DNA of 32,950 nucleotides from Planctomycetota bacterium (GCA_003671275.1 QWPB01000075.1:1-32950), one strand, 5' to 3'. Positions 1 through 10,377 are shown, counted from the stretch's first letter. Made by a program: numbers and translations. The notes: generated by a model from the sequence alone, not told the origin.

Positions 1-1
1 C

Positions 2-1462
<1,461 letters not shown>

Positions 1463-1563
1463 TTGTGGAGCGCGACATCCACCACGAAATACACCGGCAT
1501 AGACATTCCTGACGGTGCGTTCTACCGACCGATTCTGAATCTACGTGAAGACGCGACAGGGGA

Positions 1564-3324
1564 TCAGTTTTTCGCGGACGAATCGTCCGACAACGTGTGC
1601 GATGTCCGCTGGTGGGGGGCACCCTCGATCACATGAATCTGTTTCATAGTCGACTTCAGGGGAATGGTCTCCAACCGCCCACTGGGCCAGCGAATTTCTA
1701 GACGCACCGGCTGGTCATCGGAGGCCATGCCAAACAACAGGTGTCCTGCACTGGTCGAGGCAAAGCTGCCACCGCCTTTCCATTGTCGGATCTGAGACTG
1801 ATTGGACGAGATCAGTCGAACAATCGTCCCGATCGCCGTCCGGGGGGACTGCGTCCCGGTCAGTTCCACGGTAAACGATCGGCCAGCAGCAGCTCCGCGA
1901 TTTTCCAGCAGGGCGATCGGCTGATTCACGTGCGAAACCACCAGGTCAAGATCCCCATCCTGATCGATATCTCCGGTAGCTGCTCCTCGGCCCGAATGCG
2001 GCTTGCGGAAGTAGTCACCACTCAGAGCCGCCACGTTTCGAAACTGCTTGCCGGCGTGGTTATCCATGAGCACGGGAAGCTGTAGGACAGGGGCTCGATG
2101 AGCATGTCGAACGACATGCCCGTTGCTGACGAAGACATCCTCGTCCCCGTCCAGATTCCAATCCCCAAAGAGGACTCCCCACCCCACATAGGCCTGTCCG
2201 ATGCGATCGACGCCAGTCTCTTCACTGACGTGGGCGAACTGCATCCCTCCCAGATTTTTGTAGAGTGCGAATGTTTCATCCTCAAAGTTGGCCACCCAGA
2301 GATCGGGCAGCCCATCGAGATCAAAATCGCCCATGTCGGTCCCCATCGACCCTTCCACCGCGCCGAGCCTGCTCAGACTGACACCGCTGGTCAGCCCCCG
2401 CTCACGTAACTGCCCACCCTGGTTCTCGTAGAGGAATTTGGGTGTTGTGTCATTACCGACATAGGCATCGACATCCCCATCGAGGTCGAGATCGGCGACT
2501 AGCACGCTCAACCCCTTGCCGCCCTCCACCAATCCCCGCTCGCTCGATTGATCCCGGAAGCCCCCCTGTCCATCGGCCAAATAGAGGGTGTCTGCCAGAC
2601 CACGAAAGACAATAGGCGAACAGACCTCACGCAGTTCGCCGTGCGTAAAGCAGGGCGGGTCATTCGTCAACGACCAATCCACGTAATGCGTGACATAGAG
2701 ATCCAGGTGTCTGTCCTGATTGAAGTCCCCCCACGCCGCACTCGAACTCCATCGGACATCACCATCCAGGCCGGATTCGACGGTCAGATCTTCAAACGTA
2801 CCGTCTCCCTGATTCCGCCACAGCTGGACACCACCGTACCCCGTAATCAAGGCATCCACGAACCCATCATGGTCAATATCAGCGGCTGCAATCCCATGTT
2901 GATAGTGGGAAGCCCGACCGATTCCAGCCGTAGCTGCGACGGGGGCCATGTGATGCGGCCCCCGATTCAGGAACAGCTCGCCGGGAAGTCCCACGGGCCG
3001 CATGGATTGGCTGGCGAACTTTCCGCCTCCGACGCACCAGAGATCGAGCATCCCGTTGCGGTCGAAATCGGCCAACCCCACGCCGCCCCCAAGAGTTTCC
3101 AGGATGGTGAAGCGTCCCGCCTGCTCGCCGTTCTCATACTGAAACCGCACGCCCCAAGCGGAGGCCTGATCCACGAACTGGGAAGGGGGAAGAACGGGCG
3201 TCGGTGCGGAAGGGCCCGGCGAAACCGCGGGTGGAGACTGCGGGCAACCGAGTCCGATCAATACCAGCAGTCCAGCGGTGACCCCGCACCAGGGATTGTG
3301 CTTCAATCGGAACGGCCCACCCAT
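1564..3324 (-). CDS. CRTAC1-like FG-GAP/VCBS repeat lipoprotein with ASPIC/UnbV C-terminus
   Basis: Predicted exported beta-propeller protein of 586 residues. I chose the ATG at 3324 rather than a longer frame because a GAGG lies about 6 nt upstream and the protein then opens with a signal peptide ending near a lipobox-like LIGLGC (Cys27), followed by a Pro/Ser-rich linker. At least seven calcium-binding FG-GAP/VCBS loops of the DxDxDGxxD type are visible (for example DFDRNGMLD, DIDHDGFVD, DLDLDGDVD, DFDLDGLPD, DWNLDGDED, DIDQDGDLD). They are followed by an ASPIC/UnbV-type segment (GGGSFASTSAGHLLFG, then VRLEIRWPSGR). Such proteins are abundant in planctomycetes and are thought to work at the cell surface, but the ligand is unknown. 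A strong hairpin at 3419-3455 separates it from the upstream AhpD-like gene, so it probably has its own promoter. The family is sure; the function is not. Confidence 0.9.
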   Translation of the reverse strand: MGGPFRLKHNPWCGVTAGLLVLIGLGCPQSPPAVSPGPSAPTPVLPPSQFVDQASAWGVRFQYENGEQAGRFTILETLGGGVGLADFDRNGMLDLWCVGGGKFASQSMRPVGLPGELFLNRGPHHMAPVAATAGIGRASHYQHGIAAADIDHDGFVDALITGYGGVQLWRNQGDGTFEDLTVESGLDGDVRWSSSAAWGDFNQDRHLDLYVTHYVDWSLTNDPPCFTHGELREVCSPIVFRGLADTLYLADGQGGFRDQSSERGLVEGGKGLSVLVADLDLDGDVDAYVGNDTTPKFLYENQGGQLRERGLTSGVSLSRLGAVEGSMGTDMGDFDLDGLPDLWVANFEDETFALYKNLGGMQFAHVSEETGVDRIGQAYVGWGVLFGDWNLDGDEDVFVSNGHVVRHAHRAPVLQLPVLMDNHAGKQFRNVAALSGDYFRKPHSGRGAATGDIDQDGDLDLVVSHVNQPIALLENRGAAAGRSFTVELTGTQSPRTAIGTIVRLISSNQSQIRQWKGGGSFASTSAGHLLFGMASDDQPVRLEIRWPSGRLETIPLKSTMKQIHVIEGAPHQRTSHTLSDDSSAKN

Positions 3325-3418
3325 GAATGCCTCGGGAGACAACAGATTCGCTTGGATGAACTCAGCGTAGCAGATTCTTCCCGATCCATGGATAGGCTGA
3401 AATGGATCAATGGAAACA

Positions 3419-3455
3419 ACGCGAGGAGGGAGCGTTCCAGGTTCCCTCCTCGCGT
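3419..3455 (-). terminator. Strong 13-bp hairpin after the AhpD-like gene
   Basis: Arms 3419-3431 and 3443-3455 (ACGCGAGGAGGGA and its exact complement) enclose an 11-nt loop. On the minus strand the stem is followed by a modest T-rich run (TTGTTTCC). It starts 37 nt past the stop of the AhpD-like gene, so a transcription terminator is the simplest reading. It also lies 95 nt before the start of the FG-GAP gene, so a leader structure for that gene is the alternative. Confidence 0.6.
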
Positions 3456-3491
3456 CTCGCACACTCACGCTGAGTGCGGAGCTTCAATGAA

Positions 3492-4820
3492 TCAATTCTC
3501 CAACGGCAGTTGAAGCGCCTCGGTAAACCGGCTGAAGGCGTTGGCCTCACTGGTCAGCTGAATGATTTCAGCAACCTCATGGTCCGTGAACTGCTCTCGC
3601 AATCGAGCAATATCCGCATCGCCGATGGTGTGCGGGGCCGAGGTCAGCCGGCGGACGAATCGCAAGGCTTCCGCCTGAGCCGGAGTCACCAGGGACTCCA
3701 ACTGGGAGTACGAGTCCAGATCGGCGGCCTTACGGCCCAGTGCCACGTAGCGGGCTTGTGCATGACCAGCGGCGTACCAGGCCCGGTTCTCACGGGCCGT
3801 AACCCACTCGATCAGCACCCGCAGCTCCGGTGCGGTCTGGCCATCGCGAACCAGGGCCTGCCGCTGTTTCCAACTTGCAAGAGATGTCGGCAGGTTCGCC
3901 ATCGCCTGGAACCAGACAGGGGGAATGGCTCCTGGTGTGTCGGCTGCGAGTACCTGGCGGGCGATCTCCATCGACGGCAATTCGACAGCCGGTTCGCGAT
4001 GGCGAGCGATCGCCAGTGCGGCGTCGACCGCTTCACGGGCCTCCCATTCCGGACGGGGCTGATAGTCCACCGGGGCCACACGGGAGGGCAGCCGCGAAAA
4101 CTCAGCCGATGTGGGCGTGTCCAACTGGCTGGGTTCGTCCCCGCCAAACGACTGATCCTGCGGGATTCCCGTCGAGGCGGTCCAACGATTGGTCGCGTTG
4201 TACCGCGCCACGGTCTGGACAATGTCGATGATCTCGCTATCCGTAAAATGCTTCTTGAGCAAAGTCCGCTCCGCATCACCGAATCGATGAGGGGCCATGG
4301 TCAGCTGACGGGTGGCCTGCATGGCAGCCTGTTCGGCATCGGGAAACAAATCCCATCGAACATCCAGCGATGCAATCTGGTCATCCGTCATCCCGACGCG
4401 ACGCAGCTTCAACTCCTGATGCCCCAGGCAATACTGGCAATCGTTGGTCCGTGAAACGATCCAGAACAACCGGGTTTTGAAGCCGTAGTCCGGACTCTGT
4501 TGAAGTGTATTGAGTGTGGCAGCGATTCCTGTGGGAACCGCTCCGCGCGGCCCGCGCGAGCTGGACGACGACTGCCACGATTCCGGCAGATAGATCGACC
4601 GCAACCGTCCGTTATTCACAGAACGCCGTCCGGAGGCCAGCTCGTCGGCAGTCAACGCGGGCAGCGGCAGCCGCGAGGTACGGGTTTTCAAGGCTTCAAT
4701 GCGCTGCTTCATTTCGGGACGGGTCAACGCCGGACCAGCGGGCGCAGCGTCTTCAGCGATTCCGACGGACATTGTGAACAGTAGCAGCAGGCTGGCAATC
4801 CAGGTCATGCGAAACGACAT
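3492..4820 (-). CDS. Exported tandem AhpD/carboxymuconolactone-decarboxylase-like protein
   Basis: 442 residues. The ATG at 4820 is preceded by AAGGAG at 6-7 nt and gives a Sec signal peptide (hydrophobic residues 7-20, likely cut near residue 22). Two AhpD-like all-helical halves follow. Half one (about 35-215) carries CQYCLGH (Cys128, Cys131, His134) and ends GDAERTLLKKHFTDSEI. Half two (about 255-440) repeats the pattern and ends GDADIARLREQFTDHEV, but its Cys positions are Ala347 and Ala350, with only His353 kept. AhpD proteins reduce peroxides or disulfides with a CxxC pair and a proton-relay His. Here the spacing is CxxCxxH rather than the usual CxxCxxxH. I infer one redox-active half and one degenerate, perhaps structural, half in the periplasm. 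The substrate is unknown. Confidence 0.85.
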   Translation of the reverse strand: MSFRMTWIASLLLLFTMSVGIAEDAAPAGPALTRPEMKQRIEALKTRTSRLPLPALTADELASGRRSVNNGRLRSIYLPESWQSSSSSRGPRGAVPTGIAATLNTLQQSPDYGFKTRLFWIVSRTNDCQYCLGHQELKLRRVGMTDDQIASLDVRWDLFPDAEQAAMQATRQLTMAPHRFGDAERTLLKKHFTDSEIIDIVQTVARYNATNRWTASTGIPQDQSFGGDEPSQLDTPTSAEFSRLPSRVAPVDYQPRPEWEAREAVDAALAIARHREPAVELPSMEIARQVLAADTPGAIPPVWFQAMANLPTSLASWKQRQALVRDGQTAPELRVLIEWVTARENRAWYAAGHAQARYVALGRKAADLDSYSQLESLVTPAQAEALRFVRRLTSAPHTIGDADIARLREQFTDHEVAEIIQLTSEANAFSRFTEALQLPLEN

Positions 4821-4860
4821 AAGGTCTCCTTGAACAGAGGATGTACGGATGAAGTCGACA

Positions 4861-5232
4861 TCACTCGGGGAAGATGGTGATCACGGGAGAGGTCCCGACG
4901 ATATAGACCACGCGGGACTCGGTCTCTTTTCCCTGGGTGTTGAATTTACGCTTCACGGGGACATGCAGATTCGTCCCGTCGGAACGCTCTTCCGCCGTGA
5001 GAATCTCGTAAGAGACCAGCGTCTTCCCCGAGTCCCATGCTGAATCACCCACCACAATTTCCGGTTTCAGATCAACGGGCTTCTGACCGGCCACCCACGC
5101 CTGCATCGCCTTGTCGAGCGAGACATGGGCCACCTCCAAATCCAACGGCAGATCGCGAGCGGATGACCCGCAACCAGACAGATTGCTGATCAGGCACAGA
5201 CTCAGACCACAGAACAAACGAAAGGCGAACAT
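4861..5232 (-). CDS. Small lipoprotein downstream of the DUF1559 gene
   Basis: 123 residues from the ATG at 5232, which has GGAG about 9 nt upstream. Longer frames reach back towards the intergenic palindrome and add no signal sequence. The N-terminus is a lipoprotein signal with a lipobox-like NLSGC before a Gly/Ser linker, and the mature part is a single small domain ending in VVYIVGTSPVITIF. I do not recognise the domain. Planctomycete DUF1559 genes are often followed by a short lipoprotein gene like this one, and here the gap to the DUF1559 stop is 113 nt on the same strand, so joint expression is plausible. The function is unknown. Confidence 0.75.
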   Translation of the reverse strand: MFAFRLFCGLSLCLISNLSGCGSSARDLPLDLEVAHVSLDKAMQAWVAGQKPVDLKPEIVVGDSAWDSGKTLVSYEILTAEERSDGTNLHVPVKRKFNTQGKETESRVVYIVGTSPVITIFPE

Positions 5233-5267
5233 CGATCCATCTCCAAGGGAGCCGAGGGGAAGGGCCG

Positions 5268-5314
5268 ACAAGAATGCCTGGCCCACTGACATCCGTGGCA
5301 CAGGCATTCCTGTC
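5268..5314. repeat. Intergenic inverted repeat between DUF1559 and lipoprotein genes
   Basis: GACAAGAATGCCTG (5268-5281) is matched by CAGGCATTCCTGTC (5301-5314), its complement with one mismatch, around a 19-nt loop. It lies between two minus-strand genes that may be cotranscribed. It may be a REP-like element or an mRNA processing/stability hairpin. There is no T-run, so it is not an obvious intrinsic terminator. Confidence 0.55.
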
Positions 5315-5345
5315 TTGCGAATGGAAGACAATCTCGGAATCTGTC

Positions 5346-6284
5346 CTAGAACTCCCCGACCACTTCTCCACCATTGATCGTGCCCATCGCTCGCCAGGTT
5401 CCCAAGTCGACATTGGTCGAGATGAATCGCACCGCCCCATCACACAACAAGGTATGAATCCCACCGACATGCCGGCTGCTGGCGGTCGTGGCAATGCGCC
5501 CCGGGGGGAACATGCACGAACGCCCGTTCGGCGGCAGAACATGCGAATACTGAGTCGTTGAGTGATACGGCTGCAGCCACGGCCCGCCAACGTTCGAGAC
5601 ACCTTGCAACGACAGATTCGTCACATCCATCGCATTACATTGCTGCAGTGCCTCGTCCGGCGTGTTGGGATAGGTCCCCGGACGGAACGTGTCGCTGATC
5701 GGTGTCGTGATTCCGTTACTGCCATCTCCCAGCAGTTTCTCGGACATCATGGCCGAGAGACTGGTCCCGTCAGTGATGTCCGCGATGCGGATCTTGTTCG
5801 CCTGATGCACGATGCCACTGGGCCCCGTTTGCCCTGCGGCCCCGGACGTGGAGTACACGATCCCGGACCCGGCATTCATGTAGTAGTTATTCCGGCCACC
5901 AATCGAGGCGGGCAGAGAATCGGTATCGGAAGGGCAGCGGAACGCGGGCAGTTCCTGGGCCGCCGCCACGGCATTCACGGGATTGTTGTACGGCACGTTG
6001 AAGTCGATCAGGGAGTACAGTGGAGCCTGATCGATATAGGGCAGGATGCGGGCCTGAGCTGAAATTCCGTTGACATTTCCCAGCGGGAAGGCCAGGAATG
6101 TGTCGTGGTAGTTGTGCATGGCCAGCCCCAGCTGCTTGAGGTTGTTTTTGCACTGGGATCGACGGGCTGCTTCACGGGCCTGCTGGACGGCAGGCAGGAG
6201 AAGGGCAATCAGCACGGCGATGATTGCGATGACCACGAGCAGTTCAATGAGGGTGAAACCCCGACGCGAAGAATGACGAAACAT
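5346..6284 (-). CDS. DUF1559 protein with prepilin-type N-terminus and H-X9-DG tail
   Basis: 312 residues. The ATG at 6284 sits about 8 nt after GGGAG, which decides the start; the in-frame upstream extension shows no homology-like features. The N-terminus is a textbook type IV prepilin signal: RRGFTLIE with predicted cleavage between Gly9 and Phe10, Glu14 as the +5 Glu, then a hydrophobic helix ([19 protein letters not shown]). Next comes [20 protein letters not shown], characteristic of DUF1559, and the C-terminus has [18 protein letters not shown], the exact H-X9-DG spacing. Planctomycetes carry many such paralogues. They are thought to be pseudopilin-like surface or secretion components, but no member has a well-defined role that I know of. 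An unusual hairpin sits in its likely leader at 6365-6385. Confidence 0.93.
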   Translation of the reverse strand: MFRHSSRRGFTLIELLVVIAIIAVLIALLLPAVQQAREAARRSQCKNNLKQLGLAMHNYHDTFLAFPLGNVNGISAQARILPYIDQAPLYSLIDFNVPYNNPVNAVAAAQELPAFRCPSDTDSLPASIGGRNNYYMNAGSGIVYSTSGAAGQTGPSGIVHQANKIRIADITDGTSLSAMMSEKLLGDGSNGITTPISDTFRPGTYPNTPDEALQQCNAMDVTNLSLQGVSNVGGPWLQPYHSTTQYSHVLPPNGRSCMFPPGRIATTASSRHVGGIHTLLCDGAVRFISTNVDLGTWRAMGTINGGEVVGEF

Positions 6285-6635
6285 GGAATACTCCCAGACG
6301 GCCGAATGGCGTCCTGTGGTATGAGGTGCGAAGAAGAGATCGGCTACGAAAAAGAACCGAACCACGGATACGTCGTTCGTATCCGAACCTTGAGAATCAC
6401 TGAACGAAAACCACCCACGAGAACTGGCCCAGCGCGGACATCGCCTATCGGTCCGCAATCACCGGAGCATGCCTCGGCTGCCAGGTGCGGGCAAACACTT
6501 GCTCAGCACCCCCAACCCACGTGGGCATGACAACCAGCTCCCCACTGGGAGCGATGTTCAGCTCAGCCTGGAACTCAACAGCGAAACGACGCGGATTTCC
6601 AAGGCGCACGAGCTGCAGCCCGCAGGCCGCGAAGA
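6285..6635. other. Gene-free stretch upstream of the DUF1559 gene, rich in hairpins
   Basis: No convincing gene on either strand. It holds the presumed promoter and leader of the DUF1559 gene. Inverted repeats visible are 6365-6385 (8-bp perfect stem, 5-nt loop), 6434-6439 with 6451-6456 (GCGGAC/GTCCGC), the palindrome CCCACGTGGG at 6516-6525, and 6537-6552 (GCTCCC/GGGAGC, 4-nt loop). Confidence 0.6.
6365..6385 (-). promoter_or_regulatory. Leader hairpin before the DUF1559 gene
   Basis: CGGATACG and CGTATCCG form a perfect 8-bp stem with a 5-nt loop about 80 nt before the DUF1559 start. On the minus strand a CTTTTT run follows about 11 nt after the stem, so an attenuator is possible, but the gap is longer than in a normal intrinsic terminator. 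Confidence 0.4.
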
Positions 6636-7061
6636 CTACTGACTACAAGGCGGGCGAAAAACGCCCAGCACTACCTCATAACGCAACGACGCCCACACGG
6701 CATCGGAAAATTCAGACGGCGACTTCTGTCCAACCAACCGATCCACCACGTTCACCAGAGCCTCCTGGGGGAGGCCTGTGACGACTCGCTGATCGGGAAT
6801 CGGCAGCGGGGCAACCGGAGAACAGCTGGCTCCGGTACACCGGCAGGGGAGTGGCATTTGCGGCAGCGGAGTCTCGGAATCCGGCGACGAAAGCTTCAGC
6901 GCACCGGCGACATCCGCATCGGGAGAATGCCACCCTTTAGGCAGCCCACCGCATTGGGCGGCAAACAGATCAGAACCGATCCCGACCACAAACAGAAACA
7001 ACGCCAGCCCGACCGAAAATCGGCACCCGTTCTTCACGCCGGTCTGAACCGTGCGAAACAC
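6636..7061 (-). CDS. Hypothetical small exported protein
   Basis: 141 residues from a GTG at 7061. That start is preferred over the upstream ATG at 7139 because AGGAG lies exactly 7 nt before the GTG, and the ATG version would begin inside an intergenic palindrome (7110-7138). The N-terminus has a basic region and a hydrophobic stretch (VGLALFLFVVGIG), then LFAAQCGG, consistent with Sec export. The mature part has a Cys-containing PLPCRCTGASC stretch. I recognise no domain. It is divergent from the PVC cytochrome gene, and the two share a palindrome-rich promoter region of about 205 bp. Confidence 0.55.
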   Translation of the reverse strand: MFRTVQTGVKNGCRFSVGLALFLFVVGIGSDLFAAQCGGLPKGWHSPDADVAGALKLSSPDSETPLPQMPLPCRCTGASCSPVAPLPIPDQRVVTGLPQEALVNVVDRLVGQKSPSEFSDAVWASLRYEVVLGVFRPPCSQ

Positions 7062-7109
7062 TTGGTGGCTCCTGGAAGGTACTGACACGTTCTTGATCGT
7101 AAGAAAGCG

Positions 7110-7138
7110 TGTGCGAAAGTCAATTCGTCTTTCGCACA
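7110..7138. promoter_or_regulatory. Perfect 10-bp inverted repeat in a divergent promoter region
   Basis: TGTGCGAAAG and its exact complement CTTTCGCACA flank a 9-nt spacer. It lies 49 nt before the start of the exported-protein gene and about 130 nt before the PVC cytochrome gene. It could be a dyad operator or a 5'-UTR hairpin. No T-run follows. Confidence 0.5.
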
Positions 7139-7181
7139 TGTCACGGATTTCTACGAATTATTCTGTCCCACGTGTGACATG
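7137..7181. promoter_or_regulatory. Second inverted repeat overlapping the first
   Basis: CATGTCAC (7137-7144) and GTGACATG (7174-7181) are exact complements 29 nt apart. The left arm overlaps the end of the 7110-7138 repeat by two bases. The space between is AT-rich (GAATTATTCT), as expected of a promoter core. Confidence 0.4.
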
Positions 7182-7266
7182 CTGGAACGCAAAACGGTTT
7201 CCGTTACCCGACTCGCGGCGGTAAGCTGGCGACGGAGTGATCCGCCAATTGGTCGAGGAATGTTCT

Positions 7267-10233
7267 ATGCGAGAATACATCGGATGGCTGATAGCTGGGA
7301 TCGTCGCAACCGGTCTCATCGATTTCGTCCCGCAACCGGCCCAGGCGGAAGTGGATCCCGAAACTTCCATCCCCCACTGGATTCGGGCATCTTCGCATGA
7401 TGGTCAACCGGTGGACCTCTTACGGTCGTTCACCGTCGACGCCCCCGTCCAGCAGGCGACGCTCAAGTTCGCAGCTGACTTTTGCTTCGCCACGGTCGCG
7501 ATCAACGAGACCGAAGTGCTGGAGGTCGCCCCGTTTGTGCAACTCCAGACGCTCAACGTGACCAACGCCGTGCAGCGGGGCGAGAACCGGCTGCGCGTGC
7601 GGCTGCGAGAGGGGAATCGGTTGACCGGCGTGGCTCTGTCGCTGGAGATTCGGTATGCGAACGGCACGTCGGCGATGATCGTCAGCGATGCGGCGTGGTG
7701 GGTGGGGCTGGTCGATCCGACGGGTGTGCTGAAGACAACTCCGCTGGAAACCGAGAAACTCCTGCTGGAGGATCGCGGGGCGGTGGCCCCCGAGCTGTGG
7801 GGGATCGGTCGGCGGGATATCTCGCTGTCGGCCTTTGAGAACTACGAACAGTGGCAGCAGTCGAAGGGCGAGGTGGCCGATAAGCACCGCCCCCAGTTCT
7901 GGCTCGCCCCCGGCTTTGAGATCACCGAACTCCGCGTGGCCCAGCCGGACGAGGGGTCATGGATCGCGATGGCGTTTGACGACAAAGGTCGGCTGACGAT
8001 CTCGCGTGAGGATGTGGGGCTGTTGCGAATGACACTGGCGGAGGACCGAAAGTCGGTGGCACGGGTCGAGAAGGTCGAGGTACCGCTCGAAGAGTGCCGG
8101 GGCCTGGCCTACGACGGGGAGACGCTGTACGCGAATGCGAACAACTCGAAGGCGATGTTCCGGCTAAAGATCGACGACGAGGGAAAGCCGCAGGATGTGA
8201 CGAAGCTCCGCGAATTCCCCGGCGGTGTGGGCCATGGGCGAAATGATATTGCCCTCCGCAGAGACCGTGTCTATTCGATCCATGGAGATTCCGTAGAGCA
8301 GCCCATTGAGAACGGGTTGGATTGGACTTCTCCGAACCGCGAGTTTCGGTCGACGGGGTCTCAGAAGGAAGGACTGTTGGTTCGCGTGGACCCCAATTTC
8401 AGGCAGGCCGAGATCATGCATGCCGGGCTGCGGAACCCTTACGGGATCGCATTAAACTCGGTCGGCGATCCGTTCACGTTCGATGCCGACAACGAACACG
8501 ATATGGGGACGCCGTGGTACCGCCCCACGCGGATTCTGCAACTCATCGATGGGGGCGACAGTGGCTACCGCGAGGTGACTGGACAACTCCCGCCGCGCTT
8601 TCACGATCAACCGGATCATGCACCGCCGCTGTTTGATATCGGCCGGTCATCGCCGACTTCGGTCATGTTCGGAGACGAATTGAAGTTTCCCATGGCTTAT
8701 CAGCGGGCTTTGTTTGCACTCGACTGGACCTATGGTCGGATTATCGCCGTGCATCTTGCGCCACGGGGACTGACGTATCGCGTGAATGCCGAAACGTTCT
8801 TGCAAGGTCGCCCACTCAACGTGACTGATATCGGTGCTGGCCCCGATGGAGCGATCTATCTCACGACCGGAGGCCGGAAGACGCAATCGGCCCTTTACCG
8901 CGTGGCTTGGACCGGTCAGGAAGTTCATGCGGCAGAGCCTTCCCAGCACGAATCCGAGTGTTCCCATGCGGCGGAGAATGCCCGCAGTCCTCGCGGCTTG
9001 TGGTATTATCGAGGGTTTGTTTTTCCTCGCGGATTTGCTTCGCCCGATCCCGTGGAGCGACACAACGCAGTGCTGGAAGAAGAACGAAAACGCCACCTTC
9101 TGCGGCACTCGACAAAGGTCGCGCAGCCGCTGATCAGCGGGCTCATCGCTGCGCGGTCACGACAAACTCTGTCGGTTCCAACGGCCTTGAAGTCGTTGGC
9201 GAGCAAGCCGCTACCGGAGCAGAGTCTCACCGATCAGTTCATCTGGGTCCGAATCGCGAACCTATGCCTCGAAACGTCTCGGGATGAGGTGCTGGCTCAA
9301 CGGGATCAATTGATCCCGCTGGTGCTGGCAGCCTGGAAGGCCCTCGACGCCCGTCCGTACTCCGTCGCCCCCGAAGGCACCAGCGTCGAACTCCGTCGGC
9401 GGTTGGCCTACCTGCTTGGCGAGTTGGGAGCTGATGAACTTCCCAAGCTGGCGAGCGAGAAGCTGCTCTCCAGCGGAGTACAGGAGGACCAGATCGCGGG
9501 GCTCCTCGCTCTGCGGAATCAGAAGACCGGCTGGACTCTCGAACTCCGCAGACAACAGTTCGCGACGATCAACTCGATCTCGCTGATGATCGGCGGGGCG
9601 GGGTTGCCGCCGCTGGAGAAGTGGCTGCGGGAGGAGTCGATCAAGACGCTGACGGACGACGAGAAAGCCGCCCTCGGTGACATGCTGCAGCCGAAGCCGC
9701 CCGAGCCGGAACCGCTGCCGCCGCCGCGTCCGCTGGTGCAGAAGTGGACCCTCGACGCCCTGGTCTCGCTGCACACAAGCGATGGTCCGCAGGGCGATGC
9801 CGAGCGGGGCCGGCTGCTCTTCCGTGAGGCCCTGTGCAGCCGCTGTCACCGCGTCGGCCTGCGGGGCGCAGCTGTCGGACCGGACCTGACACATGTGAGC
9901 CGCCGGTTCAACCACCGCGATATTCTGGAATCGATCCTCTCGCCTAATCTATCGGTCGCCGAGCAGTTCCGGCAAGAGGCAATCGAAACGCACAGCGGCC
10001 AGACCCATATCGGCCGCATCATCCCCGAGGGCGACTACCGGAAAGAGACAATCCGTTTGGCGACCGATCCGCTCGATATCAACAAGTTCGTCGAGATCGA
10101 CAAGAAGGAGATCGCCGAACACAAAAGCGTGCCGACCTCGCCGATGCCCAGCGGGCTGTTGGATTCATTGACGATGGAGGAGATCCGGGATCTGCTGGCG
10201 TATCTGGCCTCGGGAGAAGTCTCTCGTCCGTAG
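7267..10233 (+). CDS. PVC-type protein: beta-propeller, helical repeats and C-terminal haem-c domain
   Basis: 988 residues. I use the ATG at 7267, preceded by GAGGA about 8 nt upstream, because it starts directly at a signal peptide (hydrophobic residues about 5-17, then PAQAE); ten codons of further open frame upstream lack these features. About residues 20-165 resemble a beta-sandwich ligand-binding module. About 205-550 are the propeller typical of this family (LAPGFEITELRVA, LRNPYGIALNS, DIGAGPDGAIYLTTGG), and 600-810 look helical. The C-terminal domain has CSRCH (Cys857, Cys860, His861) for covalent haem and SPMPSGLLD with Met960 as the likely axial ligand. Such proteins are assumed to be periplasmic redox enzymes acting on sugars or polysaccharide-derived substrates. 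The substrate cannot be told from sequence. The stop codon lies inside a palindrome. Confidence 0.92.
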   Translation: MREYIGWLIAGIVATGLIDFVPQPAQAEVDPETSIPHWIRASSHDGQPVDLLRSFTVDAPVQQATLKFAADFCFATVAINETEVLEVAPFVQLQTLNVTNAVQRGENRLRVRLREGNRLTGVALSLEIRYANGTSAMIVSDAAWWVGLVDPTGVLKTTPLETEKLLLEDRGAVAPELWGIGRRDISLSAFENYEQWQQSKGEVADKHRPQFWLAPGFEITELRVAQPDEGSWIAMAFDDKGRLTISREDVGLLRMTLAEDRKSVARVEKVEVPLEECRGLAYDGETLYANANNSKAMFRLKIDDEGKPQDVTKLREFPGGVGHGRNDIALRRDRVYSIHGDSVEQPIENGLDWTSPNREFRSTGSQKEGLLVRVDPNFRQAEIMHAGLRNPYGIALNSVGDPFTFDADNEHDMGTPWYRPTRILQLIDGGDSGYREVTGQLPPRFHDQPDHAPPLFDIGRSSPTSVMFGDELKFPMAYQRALFALDWTYGRIIAVHLAPRGLTYRVNAETFLQGRPLNVTDIGAGPDGAIYLTTGGRKTQSALYRVAWTGQEVHAAEPSQHESECSHAAENARSPRGLWYYRGFVFPRGFASPDPVERHNAVLEEERKRHLLRHSTKVAQPLISGLIAARSRQTLSVPTALKSLASKPLPEQSLTDQFIWVRIANLCLETSRDEVLAQRDQLIPLVLAAWKALDARPYSVAPEGTSVELRRRLAYLLGELGADELPKLASEKLLSSGVQEDQIAGLLALRNQKTGWTLELRRQQFATINSISLMIGGAGLPPLEKWLREESIKTLTDDEKAALGDMLQPKPPEPEPLPPPRPLVQKWTLDALVSLHTSDGPQGDAERGRLLFREALCSRCHRVGLRGAAVGPDLTHVSRRFNHRDILESILSPNLSVAEQFRQEAIETHSGQTHIGRIIPEGDYRKETIRLATDPLDINKFVEIDKKEIAEHKSVPTSPMPSGLLDSLTMEEIRDLLAYLASGEVSRP

Positions 10234-10258
10234 GACGGTCCCATGGGCCGGTCCTACG
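10229..10258. repeat. Imperfect palindrome spanning the PVC gene stop codon
   Basis: CGTAGGAC (10229-10236) and GTCCTACG (10251-10258) are perfect 8-bp arms around an inner CCCATGGG palindrome, with mismatches between. The UAG stop (10231-10233) lies inside the left arm. A related half-motif, CCGTCCTAC, recurs at 32350-32358 next to another palindrome, which suggests a dispersed repeat family. It may also act as a 3' mRNA hairpin between the two convergent genes. Confidence 0.5.
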
Positions 10259-10377
10259 CCGGTTCGGGTCTGCGACTCAATGATTGAGACAAGGTGAGTG
10301 AACAAGAAGCGACAGAAGCCCCAAGACACCCGGGCGGGCTAACAGTCCGTTGAGAAACGTGGGATAGGCTTCCACAT

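Noticed and set aside
2548-3513. A 321-codon plus-strand frame
   Set aside because: It is antisense to the FG-GAP lipoprotein gene, whose repeats and lipobox are clear; the translation has no domain features.
3474-4454. A 326-codon plus-strand frame
   Set aside because: It is a shadow of the AhpD-like gene in GC-rich DNA; no ribosome site or recognisable motif.
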